In this document: positions 16,575 to 24,869 of the stretch, in pieces | Layout: each line of letters begins with the position of its first letter | Position numbering within the stretch: position 1 is the first letter of the stretch | Source of the DNA: AR12 sp036265915 | GTDB taxonomy: Bacteria > Methylomirabilota > Methylomirabilia > Rokubacteriales > CSP1-6 | Direction of reading: 5' to 3' | Length of the DNA stretch: 64,000 nucleotides | Assembly (NCBI GenBank): GCA_036265915.1 | Contig: DATAOC010000005.1 | Span: forward strand, 1-64,000 | The notes under the pieces: generated by a model | Seen by the model: the letters and a program-made list of their open reading frames with translations, nothing else | The model's database searches: none | What the model was told of the DNA's origin: nothing | Made by a program: the position numbers and the translations under genes

Positions 16575-17483
16575 ATGACGAAAGGTCCCGAACCTCGAGC
16601 GGATCGGCGGGCTGACGCAGCGACGACGCCGCCGACGGCGGCGGTCGGCGGACGCGGCCTCGTGGGCGTGTATCTGTCAGTGCACACCCCGCGGTACTGC
16701 ACGTACGATGCGGCGTTCGCCGGCAAGCTCGCGCACCCGGACTTCCAGGCCGTGCGCGACGGGCTCGTCGCCCAGGGACGCCACGTCGCCACGCTGGCGC
16801 CCGACCTGATCGTCGTCAACTCCTGTCATCTGATCACGACGTTTCCGACGGTGGTGGACGGCACGCCCCGCCATCGCGGCGTGCTCACGGCGCAGGAGGC
16901 GCCCGAGCTCATCCACGGCGTCGCGTACGACTTCCCCGGCGATCTGGAGTTCGCCGCTGCGCTCGTCGATCGCGGCAAGGCCGCCGCCCTGCCGTGCACG
17001 CTCGCGAACGACGTCCATTACCCGCTGGATTACGGAACCGTGATGCCGCTGGTGTGTTACCTGGACAGGGCACAGCGGACGCCGGTGCTGCCGGTGTCGG
17101 TGTGCCTGGCGGCCGATCTCGACGAGTCGTTCGCGTGGGGCCGGCACGTGGCGCAGACGGCGGCGGCGCTCGGACGTCGCGCCGTGTTCGTGGCCAGCGG
17201 CAGCGTCTCGCACAAGCTCGTGCGCGGACCGGAAAAGTGGCCGGGCCCAGCCGAGCAGGAGCTCGACCACCGGCTGGCCCGCATGCTGGCCGAGGCGCAA
17301 TACGACAAGGCGTGGGCGTGGCTGCCGGAGTACGCGGAGGCGGCGGAGCCCGAGATGGGCGGCCGGCATCTGGCCATGATGCTCGGTGCGCTGCTCGAGA
17401 GCGGTCACCGCTTCCAGGCCGATCTGCACGCGTACGGACCATCGTCGGGCAGTGGCAACTACGTGATCTCGATGGCGATGTAG
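16575..17483 (+). CDS. Class III extradiol ring-cleavage dioxygenase (LigB-type)
   Basis: A 302-residue protein of the LigB/MEMO superfamily. LVGVYLSVHTPRYC (about residue 31) supplies the first metal His, DLIVVNSCHLITTFP (about 77) the region of the conserved acid/His, and VFVASGSVSHKLV (about 210) the catalytic His; PLVCYLD and DHRLARML complete the pattern. Such Fe(II) enzymes open catechol-type rings, or in some cases act on other substrates. The first 30 residues are Pro/Ala-rich and not conserved. It lies just upstream of livK, in the same direction. Together with the aryl-CoA ligase operon it suggests use of plant-derived aromatics. Confidence 0.85.
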   Translation: MTKGPEPRADRRADAATTPPTAAVGGRGLVGVYLSVHTPRYCTYDAAFAGKLAHPDFQAVRDGLVAQGRHVATLAPDLIVVNSCHLITTFPTVVDGTPRHRGVLTAQEAPELIHGVAYDFPGDLEFAAALVDRGKAAALPCTLANDVHYPLDYGTVMPLVCYLDRAQRTPVLPVSVCLAADLDESFAWGRHVAQTAAALGRRAVFVASGSVSHKLVRGPEKWPGPAEQELDHRLARMLAEAQYDKAWAWLPEYAEAAEPEMGGRHLAMMLGALLESGHRFQADLHAYGPSSGSGNYVISMAM

Positions 17484-17526
17484 TAGTCTTGTGCCGCTTC
17501 GGACGAACCTGATCAGGAGGAGCACC

Positions 17527-18738
17527 ATGTCACTGAGCCGTCGAGCATTTCTCGCGCGCGCCTCCGTCGCCGCGGCCGGTGTCGCGGTCGGCCCGTGGGT
17601 GGCGAGGAGTCACGCGCAGGGTGGCCCGCTCAAGATCGGTCTCGTGCTGCCGTACTCGGGCGTCTACCAGGTCCTCGGCGAGTCGATCACGCAGGGGATG
17701 GAGCTCGTCTTCGCGCGCGAGGGCGGAAAGATCGCCGGACGCGACGTCGTCATGATCAAGGAAGACGACGAGATGCAGCCGCCCGTCGGCATCCGCAAGA
17801 CCGAGAAGCTCATCGAGTCCGACAAGGTCGACATCCTCACCGGCCCCGTCCACAGCGGCATCCTCATGGGCATGCGCGACAAGGTCCACAACAGCAAGAC
17901 GATCCTGATCGTCTCCAACGCGGGCGCCGACGCCATCTCGCGCGAGCGCTGCTCGAAGTGGATCTTCCGCACCTCGTTCTCGAACTGGCAGCCGAACCAG
18001 CCGATGGGTGGCTGGGTCGCCAAGAACGTCTCGAAGGAGGTCTTCATTAGCGCGCCGAATTACCAGGCCGGCAAGGACCAGCTGAACGCCTTCAAGGAGA
18101 CGTTCGTGCCCGCCGGCGGCAAGCTGGTCGGCGAGGAATATCCGAAGCTCGGCGAGACGGACTACGCGCCGTTGCTCACCAAGATCCGCCAGTCGGGCGC
18201 CAAGGCCGTCTACGCGTTCTTCTCGGGCACCGACGCCGTGAACTTCGTGAAGCAGTACGACCAGTTCGGCCTCAAGGGTCAGGTCCGGCTCACCGGCGCC
18301 GGCTTTCTCACCGAGCCGGATGTGCTGCCCGCGCAGGGCAAGGCGGCGCTGGGCGTGGTGACCGGACATTTCTACACGCCACAGCTCGACAGCCCCGTGA
18401 ACAAGAAGTTCGTGGCCGATTTCAAGTCGAAGTTCGGCGGCAAGACGCCGGACGGCTTCGCGTGCCAGGGCTACGACACCGCGGAGGTCATCGTGCGCGC
18501 CGTCAAGGCCGTGAACGGCAACACGCAGGACAAGGACAAGCTGGTGGCCGCGCTCGAGAAGGTCGAGTTCGAAAGCCCGCGCGGTCATTTCCGGTTCGAT
18601 CCGAAGACGCACAACGTGATCCAGCCGTTCATCTACGTCCGCGAGGTGAAGGAGGTGGCCGGAGGCCTCGACAACGTCCCGATCGACAAGATCGCGAACG
18701 TCGCCGACCCCGGCACCGGCTGCACCTTGCCCGCGTAA
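17527..18738 (+). CDS. livK: Branched-chain amino-acid-type ABC transporter, binding protein
   Basis: A 403-residue periplasmic binding protein of the Leu/Ile/Val (type I periplasmic fold) family. The ATG at 17527 has an ideal AGGAGG 6-7 bases upstream. A Tat signal (SRRAFLARASVAAAG, cleaved near SHAQGG) precedes the mature start GPLKIGLVLPYSGVYQVLGE. Tat export of this family is common in lineages with many amide/aromatic-acid importers. The real ligand may be an amino acid, amide or aromatic acid; the dioxygenase next door makes an aromatic acid reasonable. It heads the LivKHMGF operon and is separated from livH by a hairpin. Confidence 0.92.
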   Translation: MSLSRRAFLARASVAAAGVAVGPWVARSHAQGGPLKIGLVLPYSGVYQVLGESITQGMELVFAREGGKIAGRDVVMIKEDDEMQPPVGIRKTEKLIESDKVDILTGPVHSGILMGMRDKVHNSKTILIVSNAGADAISRERCSKWIFRTSFSNWQPNQPMGGWVAKNVSKEVFISAPNYQAGKDQLNAFKETFVPAGGKLVGEEYPKLGETDYAPLLTKIRQSGAKAVYAFFSGTDAVNFVKQYDQFGLKGQVRLTGAGFLTEPDVLPAQGKAALGVVTGHFYTPQLDSPVNKKFVADFKSKFGGKTPDGFACQGYDTAEVIVRAVKAVNGNTQDKDKLVAALEKVEFESPRGHFRFDPKTHNVIQPFIYVREVKEVAGGLDNVPIDKIANVADPGTGCTLPA

Positions 18739-18747
18739 GAGACGCCA

Positions 18748-18773
18748 GGGGGCCGGGCCGCACGCCGGCCCCC
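18748..18773 (+). terminator. Hairpin between livK and livH (possible attenuator)
   Basis: GGGGGCCGG (18748-18756) and CCGGCCCCC (18765-18773) form a perfect 9-bp GC stem with an 8-base loop, 10 bases after the livK stop and 15 before the livH start. It lacks a U-tract, so partial termination or mRNA 3' protection would raise livK over the permease genes. Confidence 0.5.
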
Positions 18774-18787
18774 GCGCTCGCCGCCGC

Positions 18788-19657
18788 GTGCTGCTCTCGG
18801 ATCTGCTCGCGCAGGCGCTCAACGGGCTGTCGTACGGCGTTCTGCTCTTTCTTCTGTCCGTCGGCCTGACGCTGATCTTCGGGATGCTCGACGTGGTGAA
18901 TCTCGCCCACGGCTCGTTCTACATGCTGGGGGCGTACGCCGGGCTCGCCATGCTCGCCGTGGGCGGCAGCTTCTGGCTGGCGCTGCTAGCGGCGCCCGTC
19001 GTCGTCGGCCTCATCGGGGCGGTCATGGAGCGCGCCGTGCTGCGGCCGCTCTACCGCCGTCCGCCGCTGGACCAGGTGCTCCTGACGTTCGGCTTCATCT
19101 ACGTGTTCGAAGACGTCGTCAAGTGGATCTGGGGCGGCACCATCCGGTCCATCCCGCCGCCCGACGTCTTCGCCGGCTCGGTGAGGCTCTTCGGCGGCGC
19201 GTTCCCGTCGTATCGGATCTTCGTGATCGTGTTCGGTCTCGCGATGGCGGGGCTGCTGTGGCTGCTCGTGGAGCGGACGCGGCTCGGCGCCATCATTCGT
19301 GCCGGCGTCTACGACGCCGAGATGACCGCCGGCATGGGTATCAACATCGACCGCGTGTTCACCGCCGTCTTTGCCTTCGGCGCCGCGCTCGGCGGGCTGA
19401 GTGGCGTCATCGCGGGGCCGATCCAGTCCGCGCAGCCGCCGATGGGGGCGGCCATCCTCGTCCCCGCGCTGATCGTCGTTGTCGTGGGCGGGCTCGGCAG
19501 CCTCAAGGGCTCGCTCGTCGGCAGTCTGCTCATCGGCCAGGCCGAGGTGTGGGGCAAGGTGTGGCTGCCGAGCGTATCGATGGCGATGATCTATCTCGTG
19601 ATGGCGGCGGTGGTGCTCCTGCGGCCGCAGGGACTCTTCGGGCGGCCGCTGAAGTGA
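18788..19657 (+). CDS. livH: Branched-chain amino-acid-type ABC permease LivH
   Basis: A 289-residue integral membrane permease with about eight helices. ALNGLSYGVLLFLLSVGLTL, the following LIFGMLDVVNLAHGSFYMLG, and near the C-terminus VVVVGGLGSLKGSLVGSLLIG (the EAA-like coupling loop) are diagnostic of LivH. The start is GTG at 18788. It pairs with LivM to form the import channel for the LivK ligand. The stop overlaps the livM GTG start by 4 bases. Confidence 0.93.
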   Translation: MLLSDLLAQALNGLSYGVLLFLLSVGLTLIFGMLDVVNLAHGSFYMLGAYAGLAMLAVGGSFWLALLAAPVVVGLIGAVMERAVLRPLYRRPPLDQVLLTFGFIYVFEDVVKWIWGGTIRSIPPPDVFAGSVRLFGGAFPSYRIFVIVFGLAMAGLLWLLVERTRLGAIIRAGVYDAEMTAGMGINIDRVFTAVFAFGAALGGLSGVIAGPIQSAQPPMGAAILVPALIVVVVGGLGSLKGSLVGSLLIGQAEVWGKVWLPSVSMAMIYLVMAAVVLLRPQGLFGRPLK

Positions 19658-20580
19658 CGCGGCGCGTGCTCGGCGTTGCCGCGGTCGTGCTCGCCGTGCT
19701 GATTTTTCCGCGCGTGGCCGGCACGTATCCCGTGAAGCTGCTCCAGGAGATTCTGATCTGGGGCATGTTCGCCATGAGCCTGGACTTCCTGATGGGCTAT
19801 GCCGGCATGGTCTCGTTCGGTCACTCGGCGTTCTTCGGCGTGGGCGGCTACGTCGCGGCGCTGGCCCTCGTGGCCTGGGGCCCGGGCGTCGCGGCCGGGC
19901 TGCTGCTGCCGGCGGCGGCGGCCGCGCTCGCCGCGCTCGTGATCGGCTTCTTCTCCATTCGGGTGAGCGGCGTCTACTTCATCATGCTGACGCTCGCCTT
20001 CTCGCAGATGTTCTACGCCGTCACGTTCCAGGTGGGATGGCTCGGGGCCGAGGACGGAATCGTCGGCGTGCCGCGACCGCGGCTGGCCGGCGTGGATCTC
20101 AACGGGCTGACGGCGTTCCACGTCTACGTCGCGGCTTTCGCCCTCGCCACCGTGCTCGTCCTCTGGCGCATCGTGCGCTCGCCGTTCGGCCATGTGCTGC
20201 GCGGGATCCACGACAACGAGGCGCGGATGCAGGCCGTGGGCTACGCCGTCGACCGCTACAAGCTGCTCGCGTTCGTCATCGCGGGCACCGTGGCCGGCGT
20301 CGCCGGCGCGCTGTACGCCCAGTTCGTCGGCTCGATCACGCCGGAGGCGTTCCTCTGGAGGACGTCCGGCGAGGCGTTGCTGATGGTGATCATCGGCGGC
20401 ACCGGCACGCTCGGCGGCGGCTTGCTCGGCGCCGCGGCCTTCATCCTGCTGCAGAGCCTCGTGTCCTCGTACACCGAGCGGTGGATGCTGCTGCTCGGCC
20501 TGACGTTCATCGTCTTCGTGCTGTTCGCCCCGGGCGGCATCGTGGGCGCCCTCCGCGGGCGGATCGGGCTGCGCGCGTGA
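19654..20580 (+). CDS. livM: Branched-chain amino-acid-type ABC permease LivM
   Basis: A 308-residue permease. MFAMSLDFLMGYAGMVSFGH and SAFFGVGGYVAALAL near the N-terminus, and GEALLMVIIGGTGTLGGGLL toward the end are LivM signatures; about nine hydrophobic segments are visible. The GTG start overlaps the livH stop (GTGA) and its own stop overlaps the livG GTG in the same way, so the subunits are translationally coupled and made in fixed ratio. Confidence 0.93.
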   Translation: MTRRVLGVAAVVLAVLIFPRVAGTYPVKLLQEILIWGMFAMSLDFLMGYAGMVSFGHSAFFGVGGYVAALALVAWGPGVAAGLLLPAAAAALAALVIGFFSIRVSGVYFIMLTLAFSQMFYAVTFQVGWLGAEDGIVGVPRPRLAGVDLNGLTAFHVYVAAFALATVLVLWRIVRSPFGHVLRGIHDNEARMQAVGYAVDRYKLLAFVIAGTVAGVAGALYAQFVGSITPEAFLWRTSGEALLMVIIGGTGTLGGGLLGAAAFILLQSLVSSYTERWMLLLGLTFIVFVLFAPGGIVGALRGRIGLRA

Positions 20581-21329
20581 CGGCGCTGCTGGAGGTCGAC
20601 CGGCTCACGCGATACTTCGGCGCGCTGGGCGCCGTGAACGGGGTCACCCTCGCCGTCGAGCGACGCGAGCGACGCGCCATCATCGGGCCCAACGGGGCAG
20701 GCAAGACCACCCTGTTCAATCTGATCACGGGCCATCTCGCGCCGAGCGGCGGCCGCGTCGTCTTCGACGGCCACCCGATCACCGGGTTGCCGCCTCACCG
20801 CGTGGCGCGTCACGGCCTGGCGCGCTCGTTCCAGCGCACCAACCTGTTCTCGCGGCTGACGGTGCTCGAGAACCTCCGACTCGCGGCGGCGGCGGACGGG
20901 CGCGGCAGCTATCGGCTGTTCGGCTCGGTCGATCGGTTGACCGCGCCGCTGGCCCGCGCGCGCGAGGTGGCCGACGCGGTCGGGCTCAGCGAGCGCCTGG
21001 ACGAGACGGTGGCGCGGCTGTCGTATGGCGAGCAGCGTCAGCTCGAGGTCGGCGTGGCGCTGGCCACGCGGCCGCAGCTCCTGCTGCTCGACGAGCCGAC
21101 CGCCGGCATGTCGCCGGAGGAAACACGCCGGATGACGCGGCTGCTGGCCGCGCTCGGGCGCGACGTCACGATGCTGATCATCGAGCACGACATGGACGTG
21201 GTGTTCTCCCTCGCCGACCGCATCACCGTGCTCCACTATGGCGAGGTCCTGGTGGAGGGGCCGCCCGACGCCGTGCGGGCCGACGCGCGCGTCTACGAGG
21301 TCTATCTCGGCACCGGGGACGGCGCCTGA
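20577..21329 (+). CDS. livG: Branched-chain amino-acid-type ABC ATPase LivG
   Basis: A 250-residue ABC ATPase. Walker A GPNGAGKTT (about 35-43), the Liv-specific LARSFQRTNLFSRLTVLENL (about 81-100), signature LSYGEQRQLEVG (about 146) and Walker B LLLLDEPTAGM (about 164), then the switch His in IIEHDMDVV. All key residues are intact. GTG start inside the livM stop. It drives the importer with LivF. Confidence 0.93.
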   Translation: MTALLEVDRLTRYFGALGAVNGVTLAVERRERRAIIGPNGAGKTTLFNLITGHLAPSGGRVVFDGHPITGLPPHRVARHGLARSFQRTNLFSRLTVLENLRLAAAADGRGSYRLFGSVDRLTAPLARAREVADAVGLSERLDETVARLSYGEQRQLEVGVALATRPQLLLLDEPTAGMSPEETRRMTRLLAALGRDVTMLIIEHDMDVVFSLADRITVLHYGEVLVEGPPDAVRADARVYEVYLGTGDGA

Positions 21330-22018
21330 TGCTCGAGGTCGCGGAGGTGCACACGTACTACGGCGACAGCCACATCCTGAACGGCGTCTCGGTCGAGGTC
21401 CGACCCGGCGAAGCCGTGGCCGTCCTCGGCCGCAACGGCGCGGGCAAGACGACGCTGATCCGGACCATCGTCGGCTTCACGCCCCCGCGCGACGGCCGCG
21501 TTCGCTACGATGGCCGCGAGTTGCAGCGGCTGCCGCCGTACCGCATCGCGCGGGCGGGAATCGCGCTGGTGCCGCAGGGGCGGCGCGTGTTCGCGCCGCT
21601 CACGGTGGACGAGAATCTCCGCCTCGGCGCGCGTCGCGGACCGTGGACGGTGGCGCGCGTCCACGAGATCTTTCCTCGGCTGCTCGAGCGACGCCGCCAG
21701 CCCGGCGGGACGCTGTCGGGCGGTGAGCAGCAGATGCTCGCCATCGGCCGCGCGCTGCTCACGAATCCGCGGGTGGTGCTGCTCGACGAGCCGTCGGAAG
21801 GGCTGGCGCCGCTGATCGTGCGCGAGATCGGCCGCGTGCTCCGGCACCTCAAGGAGTCCGGGCTGTCGATTCTGCTGGTGGAGCAGAACGTGCCGCTCGC
21901 CCTCCGCGTCGCCGACCGCGTGTACGTGATGAGCAAGGGACAGATCGTGTACCATGGCACCGCGAGCGCGCTCGACGCCGACGAGGACGTCAAGCGGCGC
22001 TTCCTGGGAATCGCCTGA
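21329..22018 (+). CDS. livF: Branched-chain amino-acid-type ABC ATPase LivF
   Basis: A 229-residue ABC ATPase, at the short end for LivF. Walker A GRNGAGKTT (about 35), the LivF-type LVPQGRRVFAPLTVDENL (about 86), signature LSGGEQQMLAIGRAL (about 129), Walker B VVLLDEPSEGL (about 150) and the switch region LLVEQNVPLAL. The ATG shares one base with the livG stop, and the stop shares one base with the ATG of the hydrolase gene, making that gene part of the operon. Confidence 0.93.
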   Translation: MLEVAEVHTYYGDSHILNGVSVEVRPGEAVAVLGRNGAGKTTLIRTIVGFTPPRDGRVRYDGRELQRLPPYRIARAGIALVPQGRRVFAPLTVDENLRLGARRGPWTVARVHEIFPRLLERRRQPGGTLSGGEQQMLAIGRALLTNPRVVLLDEPSEGLAPLIVREIGRVLRHLKESGLSILLVEQNVPLALRVADRVYVMSKGQIVYHGTASALDADEDVKRRFLGIA

Positions 22019-22872
22019 TGACGCCGCCGCCCTTTCCGACCACCGCCACGCCGAGCGAGCTCGTGGGTCGCGTGCTCGGGCTCAATCCCGGCCTGATGAC
22101 CGGGCCCGGTACGAACACGTATCTCGTCGGTCGCCGCGACCCGATCCTCATCGACACCGGCGCCGGCGTCCCCGACTACGTGCCGCTTCTCGAGCGCTAT
22201 CTCGGCGACCGCGGATTCACGCAGCCGTCGCGCGTGCTGCTGACGCACCGTCACCGCGACCACCTCGGCGGCGTCGAGCCGCTGCGCGCGCGCTATCGCG
22301 GGCTGCGCGTCGCGAAGATGCGGCACAAGGACGCCGCGCTGCCGGAGCCGATCGACGATCTACGCGACGGTGAGATCGTGCACGGCGAGGGTGTGACGCT
22401 GCGGCCGGTCTACACGCCGGGCCACGCGTCCGATCATCTCTGCTACTACCTGGAGGAGGAGCGCGCGCTGTTCACCGGCGACGTGGTGCTCGGCGGCTCG
22501 ACCACGGTCATTCCCGCCGACGACGGCGACCTGCTCGACTACCTCGCCTCGCTCCGGCGGCTGCTCTCGCTCGACGTTCGCCGCATCTATCCCGCCCACG
22601 GGCCCGTCATCGAGGACGGCCCGGCCAGGATCCGCGAGTACATCGAGCACCGCATGCTGCGCGAGCGCCAGATCCTCGATGCCCTCGCCGACCGCGTCAG
22701 CACCATCCCCGCGCTCGTCGCCCGCATCTACACCGACGTTGCCCCCGCCCTCCACCCCGTGGCCGCTCTCTCGGTCGAGTCGCACCTGAAGAAATTGGTC
22801 CGCGAAGGCCGAGCTCGAGAAGAGAAACGCCCCGATCAACCGTCCCGCTGGCTCTTGACTGAGTCTGCGTAG
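22018..22872 (+). CDS. Metallo-beta-lactamase-fold hydrolase (LACTB2-like)
   Basis: A 284-residue MBL-fold protein. LLTHRHRDHLGGV (about 78-90) is the HxHxDH metal motif, TPGHASDHLCYY (about 137) the third metal His, ALFTGDVVLGGST the bridging Asp region and RIYPAHGPVIEDG the final His. The C-terminal winged-helix-like tail (SHLKKLVREGRAREE) is typical of the LACTB2/glyoxalase II-like group, some of which are RNases. Translation is coupled to livF (TGATG). It may act on the imported substrate, but family members are too diverse to say. Confidence 0.88.
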   Translation: MTPPPFPTTATPSELVGRVLGLNPGLMTGPGTNTYLVGRRDPILIDTGAGVPDYVPLLERYLGDRGFTQPSRVLLTHRHRDHLGGVEPLRARYRGLRVAKMRHKDAALPEPIDDLRDGEIVHGEGVTLRPVYTPGHASDHLCYYLEEERALFTGDVVLGGSTTVIPADDGDLLDYLASLRRLLSLDVRRIYPAHGPVIEDGPARIREYIEHRMLRERQILDALADRVSTIPALVARIYTDVAPALHPVAALSVESHLKKLVREGRAREEKRPDQPSRWLLTESA

Positions 22873-22931
22873 CGCGTCGGTCAGCCCCGTCCGAGCGCCG
22901 GCTTGCCCGGCGCAATCGCCCGGGGCAGGCA

Positions 22932-22949
22932 TCGGAGGGGCCCCTCCGA
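22932..22949. terminator. Perfect palindromic hairpin between convergent genes
   Basis: TCGGAGGGGCCCCTCCGA is an 18-base perfect palindrome between the hydrolase stop (22872) and the metallopeptidase stop (22952), suitable as a bidirectional terminator. It shares the start ATCGGAGGGG with the hairpin after htrA. Confidence 0.5.
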
Positions 22950-22951
22950 AT

Positions 22952-23815
22952 CTAAGGAAGCGGGGGTACCGGCTCCGGGTCCGCCATCGCGCGCTTGAGG
23001 TGCGGCAGCACTTCGCGCTCGAAGGCCTCCAGCGTCTGGCCGAACGTCGCCGCGAACGCCGCCGCCGACGAGCGTCCGCGCAGCCGCGCGAAGTACTGCA
23101 CGACCTTGGGGAAGCCGTGGCGCTCGATCAGGTAGTCGGCGAGCAGGAACGTGAGGTGATAGGTCGCGGTCGATCCCTCGCGCTGGTGCCGCAGCGTGAA
23201 TTGCCGGGGCGAGCCGAGCGTCGCCAGATCCAGGCGTGACTGCGCGACCGCCGCCTGACCGCGCGCGCGGCGCAGCGCCACCCTCCGCTGTCGCTCCAGG
23301 GAGTTGAGCCCCATGCGCTCGAGCACCTGGAAGGCGACGTGCTCGGCCATGCCCTCGGCCAGCCACTGGTCCGCACGGCCCTCGCCGCCGGCCAGCTGGA
23401 ACTGCGCGACGTGCGTCAGCTCGTGGGCGAGCAGACGGATCCACTCGCTACCGGCGTCCGCGAGGCGCCCGTTCACGAGGATACGGCCCGGGCGTGCGAG
23501 CCCTACCGCGAACGCCGCCAGCTCGTCGGCGCCGTCCGGGCTGAGGTTCGCGTCCTCCACGATGCCGCGCCGGAACGCCTGGCGGGAGGAGTAGATGTAG
23601 ACGCGGGTGGTGGACGGCAACGAGAGCCCGAGCTCGTGCATGATGTCGACCAGGCGATCGAGCGATTCCGGACGTGGTCCGCCGACGACTTCGACGATCG
23701 GGGGCGCGGCCGGGGCACTCGACGGCCGTGCGGCCGCGGCGAACGCGGCGGGCGCGGCGCTCAGCGCCGCCAGCAGCAGGACGACCGCGGAGGCGCGGCG
23801 GATCAATTGAACCAC
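22952..23815 (-). CDS. Secreted gluzincin metallopeptidase (peptidase MA-like)
   Basis: A 287-residue exported protein. A signal peptide (IRRASAVVLLLAALSAAPAAFA) is followed by an Ala/Pro linker and then the peptidase: LLAHELTHVAQFQLAGGEG carries the zinc HExxH, and DQWLAEGMAEHVAFQ the downstream Glu ligand of the MA clan. TYHLTFLLADYLIERHG and LPHLKRAM fit the M48/MA-like helical tail. The substrate is unknown. The GTG at 23815 is the likeliest start; a TTG at 23806 is possible. The gene overlaps the tail of a small upstream frame. Confidence 0.82.
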   Translation of the reverse strand: MVQLIRRASAVVLLLAALSAAPAAFAAAARPSSAPAAPPIVEVVGGPRPESLDRLVDIMHELGLSLPSTTRVYIYSSRQAFRRGIVEDANLSPDGADELAAFAVGLARPGRILVNGRLADAGSEWIRLLAHELTHVAQFQLAGGEGRADQWLAEGMAEHVAFQVLERMGLNSLERQRRVALRRARGQAAVAQSRLDLATLGSPRQFTLRHQREGSTATYHLTFLLADYLIERHGFPKVVQYFARLRGRSSAAAFAATFGQTLEAFEREVLPHLKRAMADPEPVPPLP

Positions 23816-23982
23816 CCCGCGCGGCGGACGGCGGCGCCGATGCGCACCACGTTCGCGTGCTCGCGCTCGGTCAGGGCCCGCCGCGTGCGACCGGCGATCT
23901 GTCGATCCGTTTCGAGGCGGCGAAGGATCAGCGCGACGCGGAGATAGGGCAGCTGCCAGCCGGCGATCGTCGGGCGAAGCAT
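23803..23982 (-). CDS. Small protein of unknown function
   Basis: A 59-residue frame (MLRPTIAGWQLPYLRVALIL start) whose stop overlaps the start of the metallopeptidase by 13 bases. An ATG at 24045 would give 80 residues. It is Arg-rich with one amphipathic helix and matches nothing I recognise. Its coupling to the next gene and its position in an otherwise empty gap are the only support. Confidence 0.35.
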   Translation of the reverse strand: MLRPTIAGWQLPYLRVALILRRLETDRQIAGRTRRALTEREHANVVRIGAAVRRAGWFN

Positions 23983-24094
23983 GCGGTGCTCCAGAGCAAC
24001 GGGACTGCCAGACGTGTCGCACGCAAACGCGCCGTCGCTACGCACTTGTCATTTTTCCTCGTGGCTCGCGCACGGAGGTCTTCCGCGGAGCCAG

Positions 24095-24826
24095 TCAGCT
24101 TCTCCCGCGCGCCCGCGCGGCATCGACAACGGCCGTGAAGAGCGCGCGCGCGGCGGCGTCGTGCTCCACCAGATCCTCCGGATGCCACTGCACTCCGATG
24201 ACGAACCGCCGCGGATCCTCGTGCTCGACCGCCTCGATGACGCCATCCGGCGCCCACGCCACCTCGCGCAGACCGCGGCCGAGTGTCCGGAGTGCCTGGT
24301 GATGGAAGCTGTTCACCGCCAGCTCCGGTGCGCCGACGATGCGTCCGAGTTGCGTGCCCTCGCTCAGCAGCTTCACCGGATGCGTGGCCACGTCGCGCTT
24401 CTCCGCCTGGCTGTGCAGGATGGTCGCGCCAACGGCATCGGGAACGTGCTGGTGCAGGCTGCCGCCGAGACCGACGTTGAGAACTTGCACGCCCCGGCAG
24501 ATGCCGAAGAGCGGCACGTCGTCGCGCATGGCGCGCTCGACGAGCTCGAGCTCGAGGCCGTCGCGCTCCGCGGACACGAGCGTCGTGGCCGGGTGGCGCG
24601 CCTCGTGGAATCGCTGCGGATCGATGTCGCCGCCCCCCGTCAGCACGAGAGCGTCGAGGCGTCGCCACAGCGTCTCGCGCGCGGCGGCGCTCAGCTGCGG
24701 CGGAAGCAGCACCGGAATACCGCCGGCCTGCTCGACGGCGCGGAGATAGGCGGAGTTGACGTACGCGCGCTCGGGGTACTCCCCCACAGTGATGGAGGTG
24801 CTCAGACCAATCAGAGGCGCCGTCAC
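24095..24826 (-). CDS. Class I glutamine amidotransferase-like hydrolase (PuuD family)
   Basis: A 243-residue class I GATase-fold hydrolase of the gamma-glutamyl-gamma-aminobutyrate hydrolase (PuuD) group. LVLTGGGDIDP, then the nucleophile elbow PLFGICRGVQVLNV (Cys about residue 105) and the His/Glu pair in VIGVQWHPEDL near the C-terminus complete the triad. It would cleave gamma-glutamyl amides. GTG at 24826 (VTAPLIGLSTS) is preferred; an ATG at 24862 would place the start within the divergent promoter of the gamma-glutamyltransferase gene. Head-to-head pairing of two gamma-glutamyl hydrolases suggests shared metabolism. Confidence 0.85.
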   Translation of the reverse strand: MTAPLIGLSTSITVGEYPERAYVNSAYLRAVEQAGGIPVLLPPQLSAAARETLWRRLDALVLTGGGDIDPQRFHEARHPATTLVSAERDGLELELVERAMRDDVPLFGICRGVQVLNVGLGGSLHQHVPDAVGATILHSQAEKRDVATHPVKLLSEGTQLGRIVGAPELAVNSFHHQALRTLGRGLREVAWAPDGVIEAVEHEDPRRFVIGVQWHPEDLVEHDAAARALFTAVVDAARARGRS

Positions 24827-24856
24827 AGCGGGGAAGCCTAGCACAACTTTCCGCGG

Positions 24857-24862
24857 TATCAT
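24857..24862 (+). promoter_or_regulatory. -10-like TATCAT, 7 bases before the gamma-glutamyltransferase ATG
   Basis: TATCAT is a 5/6 match to TATAAT and ends 7 bases before the ATG at 24870, so the transcript would be leaderless. There is no Shine-Dalgarno and no clear -35. Confidence 0.45.
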
Positions 24863-24869
24863 CCCCGCG

